A stretch of 64,000 nt of DNA from Solen grandis (GCA_021229015.1 CM037778.1:13979294-14043293), one strand, 5' to 3'; shown: positions 36,207 through 44,523, counted from the stretch's first letter. A program made the numbers and translations. The notes: generated from the letters alone by a model not told the origin.

Positions 36207-36563
36207 ATGAAGCGCAAACAACCACTCGTTCGTAAACATGGCAAAATGTTGCTTGCTTTGACAGAAGCCTCGCCCAAATTTCGAAAGAAGATTATTCAAG
36301 AAGCACCAAAAGAATTGGTAGATTGTATTGCTGAATGTTGTCAAAACATTTTAAAAGGCAATGTACCACTGTCGGAGGCTCAGAAGCGTCGATTGCATTC
36401 TAAGAGACAACAGCTCCGACAGTTAGCGACCAAGAAAGTATCAGTTCGAAAAAAGAAAATCATTCTCAATCAGAAAGGTGGTTTTCTACCCCTGCTGGCA
36501 CTTGCACCACTCTTAGCCAAAACAATTATACCTCTTGCTGGTGAACTCATTCGGAAAATATGA
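36207..36563 (+). CDS. Small basic protein with hydrophobic C-terminus, Polinton-conserved type
   Basis: 118 residues, intact frame. It has a basic helical body (about 90 residues, including SEAQKRRLHSKRQQLRQL), then KGGFLPLLALAPLLAKTI, a hydrophobic segment preceded by a GG. The layout recalls adenovirus-type minor core or membrane-active precursors and is a pattern I associate with Polintons; the role is inferred. The stop overlaps the next ATG (36560-36563). Confidence 0.6.
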   Translation: MKRKQPLVRKHGKMLLALTEASPKFRKKIIQEAPKELVDCIAECCQNILKGNVPLSEAQKRRLHSKRQQLRQLATKKVSVRKKKIILNQKGGFLPLLALAPLLAKTIIPLAGELIRKI

Positions 36564-37288
36564 AGAAGATGGCCTATGTTCCAGTTCGGTTGTTGGAAGA
36601 GATGAATCGCTGGAAGAAGGAACAACGACCTCGGTTACCCCCATCCCCTCAAGTGAGTCAGACTTCATCATTACAGAAAGAAATGAATCAAGTTCTTGAC
36701 GACAATCAATTGTCTGAGTCAGAAAAAGCACAACAATTTGGAGAAGTATTACATCGCTTTCAAGTGTCACATAAAAAAGCACTCAAACCCTTCAGACCAC
36801 ACATGGCTGAGAAAACAAGTACAGTGACTGAAAAGAAAGAGGAAAAACCGATGACCTTGAAAGATCAAATTCTAGACAGTGTTCCTACGACCATGCGACG
36901 AAAGGCTACTCTTTTGTTAAACATGTTGAAAGACCATCCTCACTTAAGTTGGGATGAACATGGCCTGTTAGAATATGATGGAAAACCCGTTGAAGGTTCA
37001 AATATTATTGATCTGGTCAATGATGTACTTCGGCAGCGGAAAGGGTCAAATCCACGAGGATGGGAACAATTTTCTAGAGGACTGAAAGAGGTCAACATCC
37101 CACAAGAAGTTGTGGGCAATAAACGTCGATGGAATTTCATACAAACACCAGATGATGATGAAGAAGAAGAGGAGGAGGATGAATTTTATGATAGTTTTGC
37201 CCACACACCTACATCAAAGAAACGAAGACCTATTAAAAAGGAAGAACCCGAGGAGATATTAGCCCATTCGTCATGGGACGCCTACTAA
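36560..37288 (+). CDS. Conserved Polinton protein of unknown function (242 aa)
   Basis: Intact frame. The N-terminal third is charged and Pro-rich. The conserved-looking module in the second half reads LLNMLKDHPHLSWDEHG, then IIDLVNDVLRQRK, then GWEQFSRGLKEVNIPQEVVG. The tail is very acidic (EEEEEEDE near 37160) followed by a basic KKRRPIKKEE motif. I recognise this module as recurrent in Polintons but cannot name its function. The start is in an ATGA overlap with the upstream gene; the end overlaps the integrase start by 16 nt. Confidence 0.65.
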   Translation: MKKMAYVPVRLLEEMNRWKKEQRPRLPPSPQVSQTSSLQKEMNQVLDDNQLSESEKAQQFGEVLHRFQVSHKKALKPFRPHMAEKTSTVTEKKEEKPMTLKDQILDSVPTTMRRKATLLLNMLKDHPHLSWDEHGLLEYDGKPVEGSNIIDLVNDVLRQRKGSNPRGWEQFSRGLKEVNIPQEVVGNKRRWNFIQTPDDDEEEEEEDEFYDSFAHTPTSKKRRPIKKEEPEEILAHSSWDAY

Positions 37289-38365
37289 AGAAGGACACGT
37301 TACTTCGTCACCTGTACTATGATACTGATAATCCTACGAGGTTTGGAGGAATTCAGGGACTCTACAAGGCAGCGAAAAACAGTTGAAATCTATCACTTTA
37401 GAGGATGTACGAGACTGGTTGAGAAGTCAAAGAACCTACACGTTGCATAAAACAATACGACGAAAATTTCGACGTCGACAGACTGTGGTAGGAGGTATCG
37501 ATCATCAATGGCAAGCTGATCTCGCAGATATGCAACGTATGTACAAAGAGAATTCACCATATCGCTACTTACTATGTGTCATTGATGTGTTTTCAAAATA
37601 TGCTTGGGTAATACCCATCATTGACAAAACTGGAAAGACGCTCATCCAAGCCTTTCAGTCTATTCTAAAAGAAGGTCGAAAACCACTCTCTTTGCAAACA
37701 GACAAAGGCCGAGAATTTTTGAACAAAGACTTTCAGAAGTTTCTAGACAAGCATGACATTCATTTCTTCACGTCTGAAAACCCAGAAACTAAAGCGAGTA
37801 TTGTTGAACGTTTTCAACGTACGCTTAAATCAAGAATGTGGAAATATTTTACTCATCACAAGACCCGTCATTATGTGGATGTACTGCAACTATTGGTACA
37901 TGGCTACAATCATCGTTTTCATCGAAGCATCGGACGTACCCCTGCATCTGTGTCTAGAGAAAATGAGCATGAAGTCACCAAGACATTGTATGGCAACCAT
38001 CAAAAGAAAAAAGGAAATCAACTGATTTGAAAGTGGGTGATATAGTGCGCATCAATAAAACCAAGCAAACATTTGCCAAAGGCTATCTACCCAACTGGAC
38101 AGTGGAATTGTTCAAAGTGGTTCGCATCAACAGAACACATCCATTGACCGTAAAACTGGAAGACTTGGCTGGAGAAACTATCGCCGGATCCTTCTACAGG
38201 GATGAAATTCAACATATAAAAGATGATGAGCTATACGAAGTGGAATCAGTTCTTGATCGGCGTACAAGGCGTGTAGGCGGTAAAACTTTTCAAGAAGTGA
38301 AAGTCAAGTGGCTTGGATATCCTAAAAAGTTTAACAGTTGGATTCCAAAATCGCATTTAGTATAA
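37273..38365 (+). CDS. Retroviral-type integrase with C-terminal chromodomain, frame-broken
   Basis: Inserts the element, generating the 6-bp duplication. The start at 37273 overlaps the preceding stop. The first frame breaks near 37380 and the last near 38020. The DDE core is intact: first Asp in WQADLADM (near 37510), second in LQTDKGREF (near 37700), Glu in ASIVERFQRT (near 37800). An SH3-like segment beginning KVGDIVRINK (38028) and a chromodomain (YEVESVLDRR through VKWLGYPKKFNSWIP) follow. The chromodomain predicts targeting to methylated histone tails. About 360 residues, usual for the family. Confidence 0.92.
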
Positions 38366-38377
38366 AGTATAAACGTC

Positions 38378-38626
38378 GTGAACAGCATGTCTCAGTCCGA
38401 TACCAGCAGTGTTCAGGTAGACAACAGTATACAGACAGGAAAAAGTGAGGTACCAAACAACAGAATCACTTTCTTGACACAGATTGTGATCATCTTTATC
38501 ATTGTCATCGTGTCATTAGTGAACCTGTGTCTCAACAGTCCAGATCGTGAACTGTGGTTGCTGCTGATGAGTACTTCTATCGGATACATTCTTCCAAACC
38601 CAAGTTTAAAATTTAAGAAACCATGA
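38378..38626 (+). CDS. Small two-helix membrane protein
   Basis: 82 residues (start at 38378, or Met at 38387). The first membrane segment is IVIIFIIVIVSLVNLCL, followed by a short loop (NSPDREL) and a second hydrophobic segment ending IGYILPNPS. A hydrophilic Ser/Gln/Asn-rich N-terminus precedes. Its stop overlaps the next start (ATGA, 38623-38626). A small two-TM protein at this place before the minor capsid gene is a recurring Polinton feature; function unknown. Confidence 0.65.
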   Translation: MNSMSQSDTSSVQVDNSIQTGKSEVPNNRITFLTQIVIIFIIVIVSLVNLCLNSPDRELWLLLMSTSIGYILPNPSLKFKKP

Positions 38627-39464
38627 ACTCTTTCTACATCACTTCATCAGTGATAGTTCGATGGCATTGTACCCAAACAACACACAATGCTGTTTTAGAA
38701 CCAAGCTGACAAAAACCATTGATGTCGACAAACAAAATTGGGAAGTGGCTCTCGTGGAAATGATCGTTCCCACACACAAGTCAAAAACATTGAAGAGGAG
38801 GAAGGAAAATTCTACATCGTGACTAAAGATCCAGAACTGGCGGCAGCCTTTTCACAAGTGAAAAACGGGTGTGAATTAGAAGGCAAAAAATGGGCATTAC
38901 CCTTTGTATTCCTGCAGGCATCTATGCGTCACCACAACATCTCACTGACGAATTGGACAAAGCTATTAAACAAGCCACTAAAACAATTTTAACTCAAAGA
39001 AACCTCACATTTGGACTTGATTTTTCCGGCTTGTCAAAACGTGTCAAGTTTACCGGTAATACTGGATCAAAGATCGGCTTGGAACTTCATCCAATCCTCC
39101 TTACGAAACTTGGAGGAGAGGAAGTACTGTGGTGTTTCCGGACAGAGAAAACAACAGATTCAAGTACGGTGTGGACCTCTTCACGAAGATGAACCATTTG
39201 TTTGTATATACCGATTTGGCAGAACACACTTTGATAGGGGATGTCGAAGCACCCATTTTACGCGTTGTGCCATTTGCCACAAAAACAAAAGCAGGGGCTA
39301 ATCCACACATGCACTTTGAATTTCTAAATCTACACTACATACCTGTCAGCAGATCATATTTCAGTGAGATCAGTATCAATATAACCGGTGACACGGGGGA
39401 ATCAGTTCATTTCACTCACGGGAAGTCGATGGTGAAGCTTCATTTTAAAAGAAAGACACGATGA
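38623..39464 (+). CDS. Minor capsid (penton-like) protein, frame-broken
   Basis: Vertex protein of a Polinton capsid. Family-typical pieces are present in several frames: WEVALVEMIVP near 38737, GCELEGKKWALPF-type central region (38870-38910), YGVDLFTKMNHLFVYTD (39170-39230) and the strongly conserved C-terminal part FEFLNLHYIPVS ... ISINITGDTG (39315-39400). Frame changes occur near 38650, 38760, 38900-39010 and 39120. Length about 275 residues fits a single jelly-roll penton protein. The last four bases overlap the next gene. Confidence 0.75.
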
Positions 39465-39823
39465 TTCCAGTTTACCGTGGTCAAGCTCGACAAGTCGGAT
39501 ATGGTTTGGGTTCCATGTTCAAGAAAATGGCCAGCAACATCTTACCCATGATGAAACCCATCGTGACCTCAGGACTAAAGACTCTGAAAAGAGAGGGCTT
39601 TAAACAAGGTATAGGAGCCGTAAAAGATATTCTGTCTGGCCAAAATGTAAAGACAGTGATCAAGAAACGGGGTAAAACATTGTTGAAAGATGTGGGTCTG
39701 AAAACTCTGAGAGGTATAAAGCTTCGAGATTTCAAACGTCGACATCATTCTGCTTTCATCGCGGCAAGGAGACGCAACAAAAAAAGAAAAATCTCATCGC
39801 GACCGTCAGATATTTTTGATTGA
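39461..39823 (+). CDS. pX/pVI-like basic amphipathic protein
   Basis: 120 residues, intact. The Gly-rich start (MIPVYRGQARQVGYGLGSMF) leads into an amphipathic helix (KKMASNILPMMKPIV). The rest is Lys/Arg-rich, with a repeat-like KTLLKDVGLKTLRG and a basic terminus (RRRNKKRKISS). Composition and position between minor and major capsid genes match adenovirus pVI/pX-like cement or core proteins of adintoviruses. Start in an ATGA overlap; the next gene begins 4 nt after the stop. Confidence 0.65.
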   Translation: MIPVYRGQARQVGYGLGSMFKKMASNILPMMKPIVTSGLKTLKREGFKQGIGAVKDILSGQNVKTVIKKRGKTLLKDVGLKTLRGIKLRDFKRRHHSAFIAARRRNKKRKISSRPSDIFD

Positions 39824-39826
39824 AAC

Positions 39827-41121
39827 ATGATGCAACACGGGTCTTGTGAGTGTAGCAAAACTGAACTTGATGTGTCACATGTTCCACCTACCATGACAGC
39901 AATGCAAGATGCACAGTGGACAGAACATTATCCTGTGTCAGCACTGAGCAATTCATCTCCCATTGAATTTGTAATTCCTGCTCAATCAGAAAAGTGGACT
40001 GATATCAACCAGAGCTACTTGTACCTGAAAGTTAAAGTAGTCCAACCTGATGACACTAATCTGGCTGATGATGGAGAAACATCCACAGTAAATAATTTCT
40101 TCCACAGCTTGTTTAGCAGTATTGATGTGTACCTGAACAACAAACTGATCACCAATAATGCTGACACGTATGCGTACCGGGCCTACATTGAGAATTTGCT
40201 GTCTTATTCTACGGACACTAAATCAAACACAGCTCTACGCTACAGAAATGTGGAGTCCTGACACGGCGGGTCATATGCAAGCGCATACAGTTGCGGGAGG
40301 TAATGAAGGATTTAGAAAAAGAAGAACACGTATCCACCAGAGTCGTGTTCTGGAAATGTGCGGACGTCTGCATTTAGACCTGTGTTTGCAAGACAAGTAC
40401 CTTCCCAATGGTGTAGAGATACGACTTCGACTCAACAGAACCCCAGTCAGTTTTTGCCTGTTTGGAGCGAGGCAAAAATCCAGTTAATTCAAGCTGGATT
40501 CAATGTTCGGACTGTTGACCTGTTACCCGTAGTGGCCAACAACTTAAACCAGACCATCGCTCAACATGGCATGAAGATCCCAATTCGCCGAGCTGAGGTA
40601 AAAACTTTCACCATTCCTGCAGGCCAACGATCAAAGATCGAAGATCATTTATTTCAAGGACAGTTACCCAAACGTATCATTCTAGGCCTGGTAAAGAATA
40701 CAGACATGAACGGTGATCTGGCAACCAACCCATTTGATTTTCAACATTTCAACTTGTCTAAGTTAGAAGTCAGTGTAGACGGAAAGACGACACACAACTT
40801 GCCGTTCCAGCCTAACTTTCCACAGGAGAAATTTTGAGATCATACATGTCCCTGCATCAAGCCACGGGATCACTCGGTTTAAACCGCTCCATGGGTCTGA
40901 CAATGAACGATTACATGCAGGGGTACACACTGTGGGGCATTGACTTAACGCCAGATCAAGGATCAGAAGAGGGACAGCTGCATCCTATAAAAACGGGCAA
41001 CTTGCGAATCGAGGTTCAGTTTCGTGCAGGTCTTGGTGACCCCATCAATGTGATTGTGTATGCCGAATATGACAGTCAGATAGAGATTAACGGGTTCAGA
41101 GAAGTCATCACAGACTATTAA
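39827..41121 (+). CDS. Major capsid protein, double jelly-roll, frame-broken
   Basis: Builds the icosahedral shell. Recognisable parts are YPVSALSNSSPIEFVIP and SSIDVYLNNKLIT in the first frame, TYAYRAYIENLLSY (40165-40210), a LEMCGRLHLDLCLQDKYLP stretch in a second frame (40347-40405), VEIRLRLNR (40410-40440), IPIRRAEVKTFTIPAG in a third, and the C-terminal LGLNRSMGLTMNDYMQGYT through FRAGLGDPINVIVYAEYD in a fourth. Breaks lie near 40255, 40470 and 40835. About 430 residues is right for Polinton hexon-like proteins. The start could be Met 39827 or 39830. Confidence 0.9.
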
Positions 41122-41123
41122 CC

Positions 41124-41576
41124 ATGAGCAAATCAGGACAACAGCTGGCCAAACAACTGTACGAAGAAATCTACAACTTGAATAGGCGAAACGATATGGT
41201 AAAGAGTTTGAACCAGCATGTGGTGCATGAACTGCAGACACACCTCTTTGATATCGCGAAAGAAAACTGTTATGGTTGCATTGTTGATCATCCCAGTCAG
41301 ACCCAACATCCCATATGTTTGTTTAGCAGCAAAAGTGAGTGGGTCGAGATGTTTCTGAACAGTGCATTAAAAAAACTGGACATGTATCAAGTGATGGAAA
41401 GATGGTACGCTGAACTACAAAACATGGATCTCACACGCGCTGAGAAAGCTGATGCTTATCAGATGTGGGCAAATATAAAGGCTAGTGTAGATACGAACAA
41501 GATCACACCATTGGAAACTTTTGAGTGCGAATGGGCAGGACGCATTAAACAAGATTGGGAAAATGGAAACGATTGA
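41124..41576 (+). CDS. Conserved Polinton Cys/His protein, unknown function
   Basis: 150 residues, intact frame, beginning two nt after the capsid stop. The central motif ENCYGCIVDHPSQTQHPIC combines Cys and His in a spacing suggestive of a metal site and is a pattern I associate with Polintons; the flanks are helical. It overlaps the protease start by 14 nt. Function unknown; the constant position between capsid and protease suggests a virion role. Confidence 0.6.
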   Translation: MSKSGQQLAKQLYEEIYNLNRRNDMVKSLNQHVVHELQTHLFDIAKENCYGCIVDHPSQTQHPICLFSSKSEWVEMFLNSALKKLDMYQVMERWYAELQNMDLTRAEKADAYQMWANIKASVDTNKITPLETFECEWAGRIKQDWENGND

Positions 41577-42136
41577 GTTGCAGTATATTTTGGATCATTC
41601 ACCAATTCTAGCTCCCTTGAATGCCGTAGTATGTGCTAAAGATCAACTACCACAACGTAGACCAGAGACTGTAAAAGCTTACATAACCATTGGAAATTGG
41701 GTGGTTGTGTTTTTCAACGATAAATCGACTTACTACTTTGATTCGTATGGACAAAACCACTCCATTGTGACATTCAACGTTTCTTGGAAAGACATGGACC
41801 CTATACATGGAATCTCATGAGACTTCAAGGATACAACACGTTTGTGTGTGGAGCATATTGTTTGTTTGCTTTGCATTTTTTGTTCGAGGATGTGATTTAA
41901 CACGGGTGTTTAGAGCTAAATTCCGGACAGAGGATCAACCTCACTTCAATTTGAACGATTCCAATGTGGGATGTTGGTTTTACCAGAACTATTCAGAACT
42001 GTACAAACGTGCAAGAAGACAAGTGTGTAATCAGCACCAACAAACATGCACAGCTAAACATCCACCAAAGTTTGGAGATGGTCGTGCGTGTTTTGAATTA
42101 CTGGCGAATAGTTTGGACCCATTCTACTTTCATTAA
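41563..42136 (+). CDS. Adenain-like cysteine protease, frame-broken, catalytic His replaced
   Basis: Maturation protease of the C5/Ulp1 type. The start METIELQYIL at 41563 lies inside the previous gene. The segment usually reading His-Trp here reads GNWVVVFF (AAT at 41695-41697), followed by the Asp-containing YYFDSYG. The catalytic Cys segment FVCGAYCLFAL (41844-41876) is in another frame after a break near 41815. A further break near 41898 leads into a C-terminal region with CNQHQQTC. If the Asn is real the enzyme would be inactive; a single-base miscall would restore nothing else. The extension after 41902 might be a separate small ORF. Confidence 0.75.
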
Positions 42137-42230
42137 AGTGTTATGTACTTGTTGTTCATAGTGTTTGCATTGTTCATATTGTTTGTTCATATTGTTTGTT
42201 CATATTTTGTTTGCAATGTTCATAGAGTTC

Positions 42231-42236
42231 AATAAA
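42231..42236 (+). terminator. Poly(A) signal closing the core gene block
   Basis: AATAAA 95 nt after the protease-frame stop, preceded by TTGTTCATA direct repeats. It is the likely common 3' end of the plus-strand core; no histone-type hairpin is present on this strand here. Confidence 0.6.
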
Positions 42237-42317
42237 AGGCTAAAACTGATTTGATTTCTTGTTGTTTATCTTACACATTAACAATTGTGATATATTCCCT
42301 CTCGAATATAGTTTGAT

Positions 42318-42333
42318 GGCCCTGAAAAGGGCC
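42318..42333 (-). terminator. Histone-type 3' stem-loop after the RING gene
   Basis: On the minus strand GGCCCT-TTTC-AGGGCC, preceded by AATAC, 34 nt beyond the RING stop. The 3' flank is ATCAAAC and a purine-rich CGAGAGGGAA follows about 15 nt downstream. Confidence 0.75.
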
Positions 42334-42367
42334 GTATTTGGTTTTTGTGATCCTGAATTACTCGGAG

Positions 42368-42631
42368 TCACCCTACTAACTCTGAATAATCAGGGTCAAA
42401 CCATATGCCATAATAGGCTGAGCGCACTGTAGGCCCATGTTTAGCGAAAACACAGGCAGGCCAGGCATACACTTGATAGGGTGCCCTACAAAACGGGCAC
42501 TTCTGAAGCCGTGCGAAGCATCTGATGCATACAATGTCCTGACATTGACACTGGTTTATGTGATATATATCCTCCTCCCTCTCCTCTAAACACACACCAC
42601 ACTTTTCGAACCAGAGTTTTTGTTCGGACAT
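42368..42631 (-). CDS. RING-finger protein (probable E3 ubiquitin ligase)
   Basis: 87 residues, intact. A Cys-rich RING-like cross-brace: CGVC near the start, then QCQCQDIVCIRCFARL and KCPFCRAPYQ. The final CPFC plus Pro-Tyr is typical of RING domains that bind E2 enzymes. The C-terminal 35 residues are unique. It starts next to module B (minus TATATAA at 42673-42666) and its message ends in a histone-type hairpin. It is transcribed against the core block. Virus-like elements often acquire RING proteins to redirect host ubiquitin; that role is inference. Confidence 0.75.
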   Translation of the reverse strand: MSEQKLWFEKCGVCLEEREEDIYHINQCQCQDIVCIRCFARLQKCPFCRAPYQVYAWPACVFAKHGPTVRSAYYGIWFDPDYSELVG

Positions 42632-42659
42632 TGTGATTTCATCCTTCTTTTTTAAAAAA

Positions 42660-42850
42660 AAACACTTATATAGTTATGAAAAAAAGTAGGTCAGTAGGTC
42701 AATCCATCCCCCAATGTCAAGGCCGAAGACAATGCTATCCAACTTAGGTCAAGGTCGAACTTGATTCATTGGATGGAAATTACATTCTCTGATTGGTGTA
42801 CGCTAACAGTAGAAAGTAGGTCAATCCGCCTCAAGACTATAAAAGCACAC
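42660..42850. promoter_or_regulatory. Bidirectional promoter module B
   Basis: Minus TATATAA (42673-42666) serves the RING gene and plus TATAAAA (42838-42844) serves the Gln-rich gene. Between them are AGGTCA hexamers at 42688, 42696, 42746 and 42818, TGTCAAGGCCGAAGACAATG, AGGTCAAGGTCGAA and an inverted CCAAT (CTGATTGGTG). The arrangement repeats modules A and C. Confidence 0.7.
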
Positions 42851-42880
42851 TGCATCGTATCATAATCCTACTATCCAACC

Positions 42881-43483
42881 ATGGAAAGCTACGTAACTTC
42901 TGATATCGTTAACAACGCCATACAGGCTGCTGATTTGTATGAGCTGACTACAGCTGCTAACCAGGCATCAGTGTCGTACACTCCGACTCCGATATACCAA
43001 CCCAGCTACCAACCAACGTATCAACCTCAGCCTCCACCACACCAGCAGCAACCAGTACAGCAACAACAACCAGTGCAACAACCAATGCAACACCAACCGA
43101 CAGTGCAGCCAGTAAATAATGTTGGACAATCTATTCTGAGGGAACTCAAAGAGGTGAACAACAACCTCATCAAATTGCAAAAGAGAATGGTAGAAGTGGA
43201 ATGCCGTATCAAAATGAAAACAGACAAGCTGGTGGTGCCTATCACTTTCACTCCGGAAAATGTGGAAGCATCCAACAAACGTCCACTTGATGGTGGATCC
43301 CATTCTAAGAATGGACTTGGAGCCCATTGTAAAAGAAGTAGAGAAAGAAAAAAACAACGGCCCTTTTCAGGGCCAACCCAGATGTCTCGAAAGGACATAT
43401 TTTTACAATTGTCAAACCAAGTAAATAAAAGTATCAAACGAAATGAATTCATGCCATTCGTTTTCAGACTGTGCTATGGATAA
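42881..43483 (+). CDS. Gln/Pro-rich accessory protein, true end uncertain
   Basis: A 200-codon frame. The N-terminus MESYVTSDIVNNAIQAADLY precedes a Pro/Gln/Tyr-rich low-complexity tract (about residues 38-75, repeated YQP and QQQPVQ), then a coiled-coil-like LRELKEVNNNLIKLQKRM, then a variable tail. The frame runs through the histone-type hairpin at 43359-43374, which is unexpected. In the relict copy at 54.6-55.1 kb the homologous frame meets TAG before the hairpin (54631-54629), so a real stop may have been displaced here and residues after about 160 are probably not native. Transactivator-like composition; no domain is recognised. Confidence 0.6.
   Translation: MESYVTSDIVNNAIQAADLYELTTAANQASVSYTPTPIYQPSYQPTYQPQPPPHQQQPVQQQQPVQQPMQHQPTVQPVNNVGQSILRELKEVNNNLIKLQKRMVEVECRIKMKTDKLVVPITFTPENVEASNKRPLDGGSHSKNGLGAHCKRSRERKKQRPFSGPTQMSRKDIFLQLSNQVNKSIKRNEFMPFVFRLCYG
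43359..43374 (+). terminator. Histone-type 3' stem-loop after the Gln-rich gene
   Basis: GGCCCT-TTTC-AGGGCC, preceded by AAAACAAC and followed by AACCCA (one A longer than the histone consensus ACCCA), with CGAAAGGACAT about 13-15 nt downstream. Confidence 0.8.
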
Positions 43484-43738
43484 GTCACATATAACTATCG
43501 ACTGCATATCTGACATGGACAAAATAGAAGCCGACACCAACGTTCGCTTAAACTACAAGCCCGATACCAACGTACGCTTAAAATAACAACAACACTCAGG
43601 AGTATCATAGACAAATTGAGTGCATGTTACTTTCATGAACTATACTATGATGATATCTTAAATATCATTGAAGCACATTTCATCACCATAGAACATGTTG
43701 AATACCTGCTGAAGAAAACTCATAGACAAATAGAGTAA
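43476..43738 (+). CDS. Short accessory protein, one frame break
   Basis: From ATG 43476 a frame of about 36 codons (MDKSHITIDCISDMDKIEAD) ends near 43584. A one-base change moves into a second frame running to 43738 with a helical FHELYYDDILNIIEAHF and EHVEYLLKKTHRQIE ending. The same C-terminal segment survives in the relict at 54.23-54.59 kb, supporting this as a real gene. It ends 28 nt before a histone-type hairpin. No separate TATA is visible upstream, so it may share the upstream transcript. Function unknown. Confidence 0.55.
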
Positions 43739-43766
43739 CCACTACTCTGTGAAAAAAAACAACAAC

Positions 43767-43782
43767 GGCCCTTATCAGGGCC
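43767..43782 (+). terminator. Histone-type 3' stem-loop with UAUC loop
   Basis: GGCCCT-TATC-AGGGCC: the full 6-bp stem is kept, and the loop changes only at its second base. Flanks are CAACAAC and AACCCA, with CGAAAGAGA downstream. Loop positions 1 and 3, the conserved uridines of histone loops, are kept. Confidence 0.75.
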
Positions 43783-43984
43783 AACCCAAATGTCTCGAAA
43801 GAGAATATACCTCAATTGTCACCATTATTTTCAAATTCCATTCAAAATTTTCTTTCATTAAAAATATGATCCAATGTTTTATAAAAAAATGTTACAAAAA
43901 TGTTACAAAAATGTTACAAAAAAAAGTCATCACTACTACAAATTCGGCTTGAAATTTTTTTAATTTTACAGCAATTCTGATATG

Positions 43985-44140
43985 TCAATACAAAAGTAGG
44001 TCAATCCAACCCCAATGTCAAGGCCGAAGACAATGCTATCCAACTCAGGTCAAGGTTAAACTTGAATAGAAATAACATTCTCTGATTGGTGTACGCTAAT
44101 AGTAGAAAGTAGGTCAATCCACCTCAAGGCTATAAAAGCG
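43985..44140 (+). promoter_or_regulatory. Promoter module C
   Basis: The same order as module B: GTAGGTCAATCC, TGTCAAGGCCGAAGACAATG, CTCAGGTCAAGG, CTGATTGGTG, AAAGTAGGTCAATCC and TATAAAAG (44131-44138). The TATA box lies about 43 nt before the ATG at 44181. A minus-direction TATA is not evident. Confidence 0.7.
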
Positions 44141-44180
44141 CACCGCATCAAGCATTCGGTCATATTCTCGCTGCACAACC

Positions 44181-44521
44181 ATGGAACCAATTCAGCAACT
44201 GAGTGAATTTGTCCACGAATTGATGGGGTTGATCGAACGACAACGCAATGAGTGGAGACAACAGCAAGACCATATTGCAGAATACCATCTGATTTTGTCA
44301 AACATGGTACATCAGATGATATTGAGACAACAGATGATGCAACGCGATGAACATGATGACTATATGCTTATGGAACATCAGGAGATGTTGAGCAACAGAA
44401 AGATGAAGATCATATGCTCATAGAACAACAGCAGATCTTACAAGATGAAAACGATGTCATCGTAATCAGTGACGATGGCATCGAAACCGAGCACGATGTG
44501 GACAATGTCACCGAAATCTAA
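44181..44521 (+). CDS. Coiled-coil accessory protein with SUMO-interacting-like motif, one frame break
   Basis: Rightmost gene. The N-terminal 75 residues are helical and Gln/Met/His-rich (FVHELMGLIERQRNEWRQQQ), predicted coiled coil. A one-base break near 44400 shifts into the frame ending at 44521, which carries DVIVISDDGIETEHD: a hydrophobic V-I-V-I core followed by acidic residues, the form of a SUMO-interacting motif. Histone-type hairpin begins 15 nt after the stop. Promoter module C lies upstream. A role at SUMO-rich nuclear bodies would fit a DNA virus-like element but is speculation. Confidence 0.6.
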
Positions 44522-44523
44522 AG

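Noticed and set aside
37273..38365. Integrase as part of an LTR retrotransposon or retrovirus
   Set aside because: No LTRs, reverse transcriptase, RNase H or primer-binding site nearby; DNA polymerase B, packaging ATPase and capsid genes with 6-bp duplication show a Polinton.
43027..43452. Minus-strand Cys/Trp/Leu-rich frames as proteins
   Set aside because: They are antisense shadows of the CAA/CCA-rich tract in the Gln/Pro-rich gene.
43420..43467. A short intron (GTAAATAAAAG ... GTTTTCAG) joining the Gln-rich frame to the next gene
   Set aside because: The 48-nt length is too short for typical metazoan introns and it lies after the 3' hairpin; no independent support.
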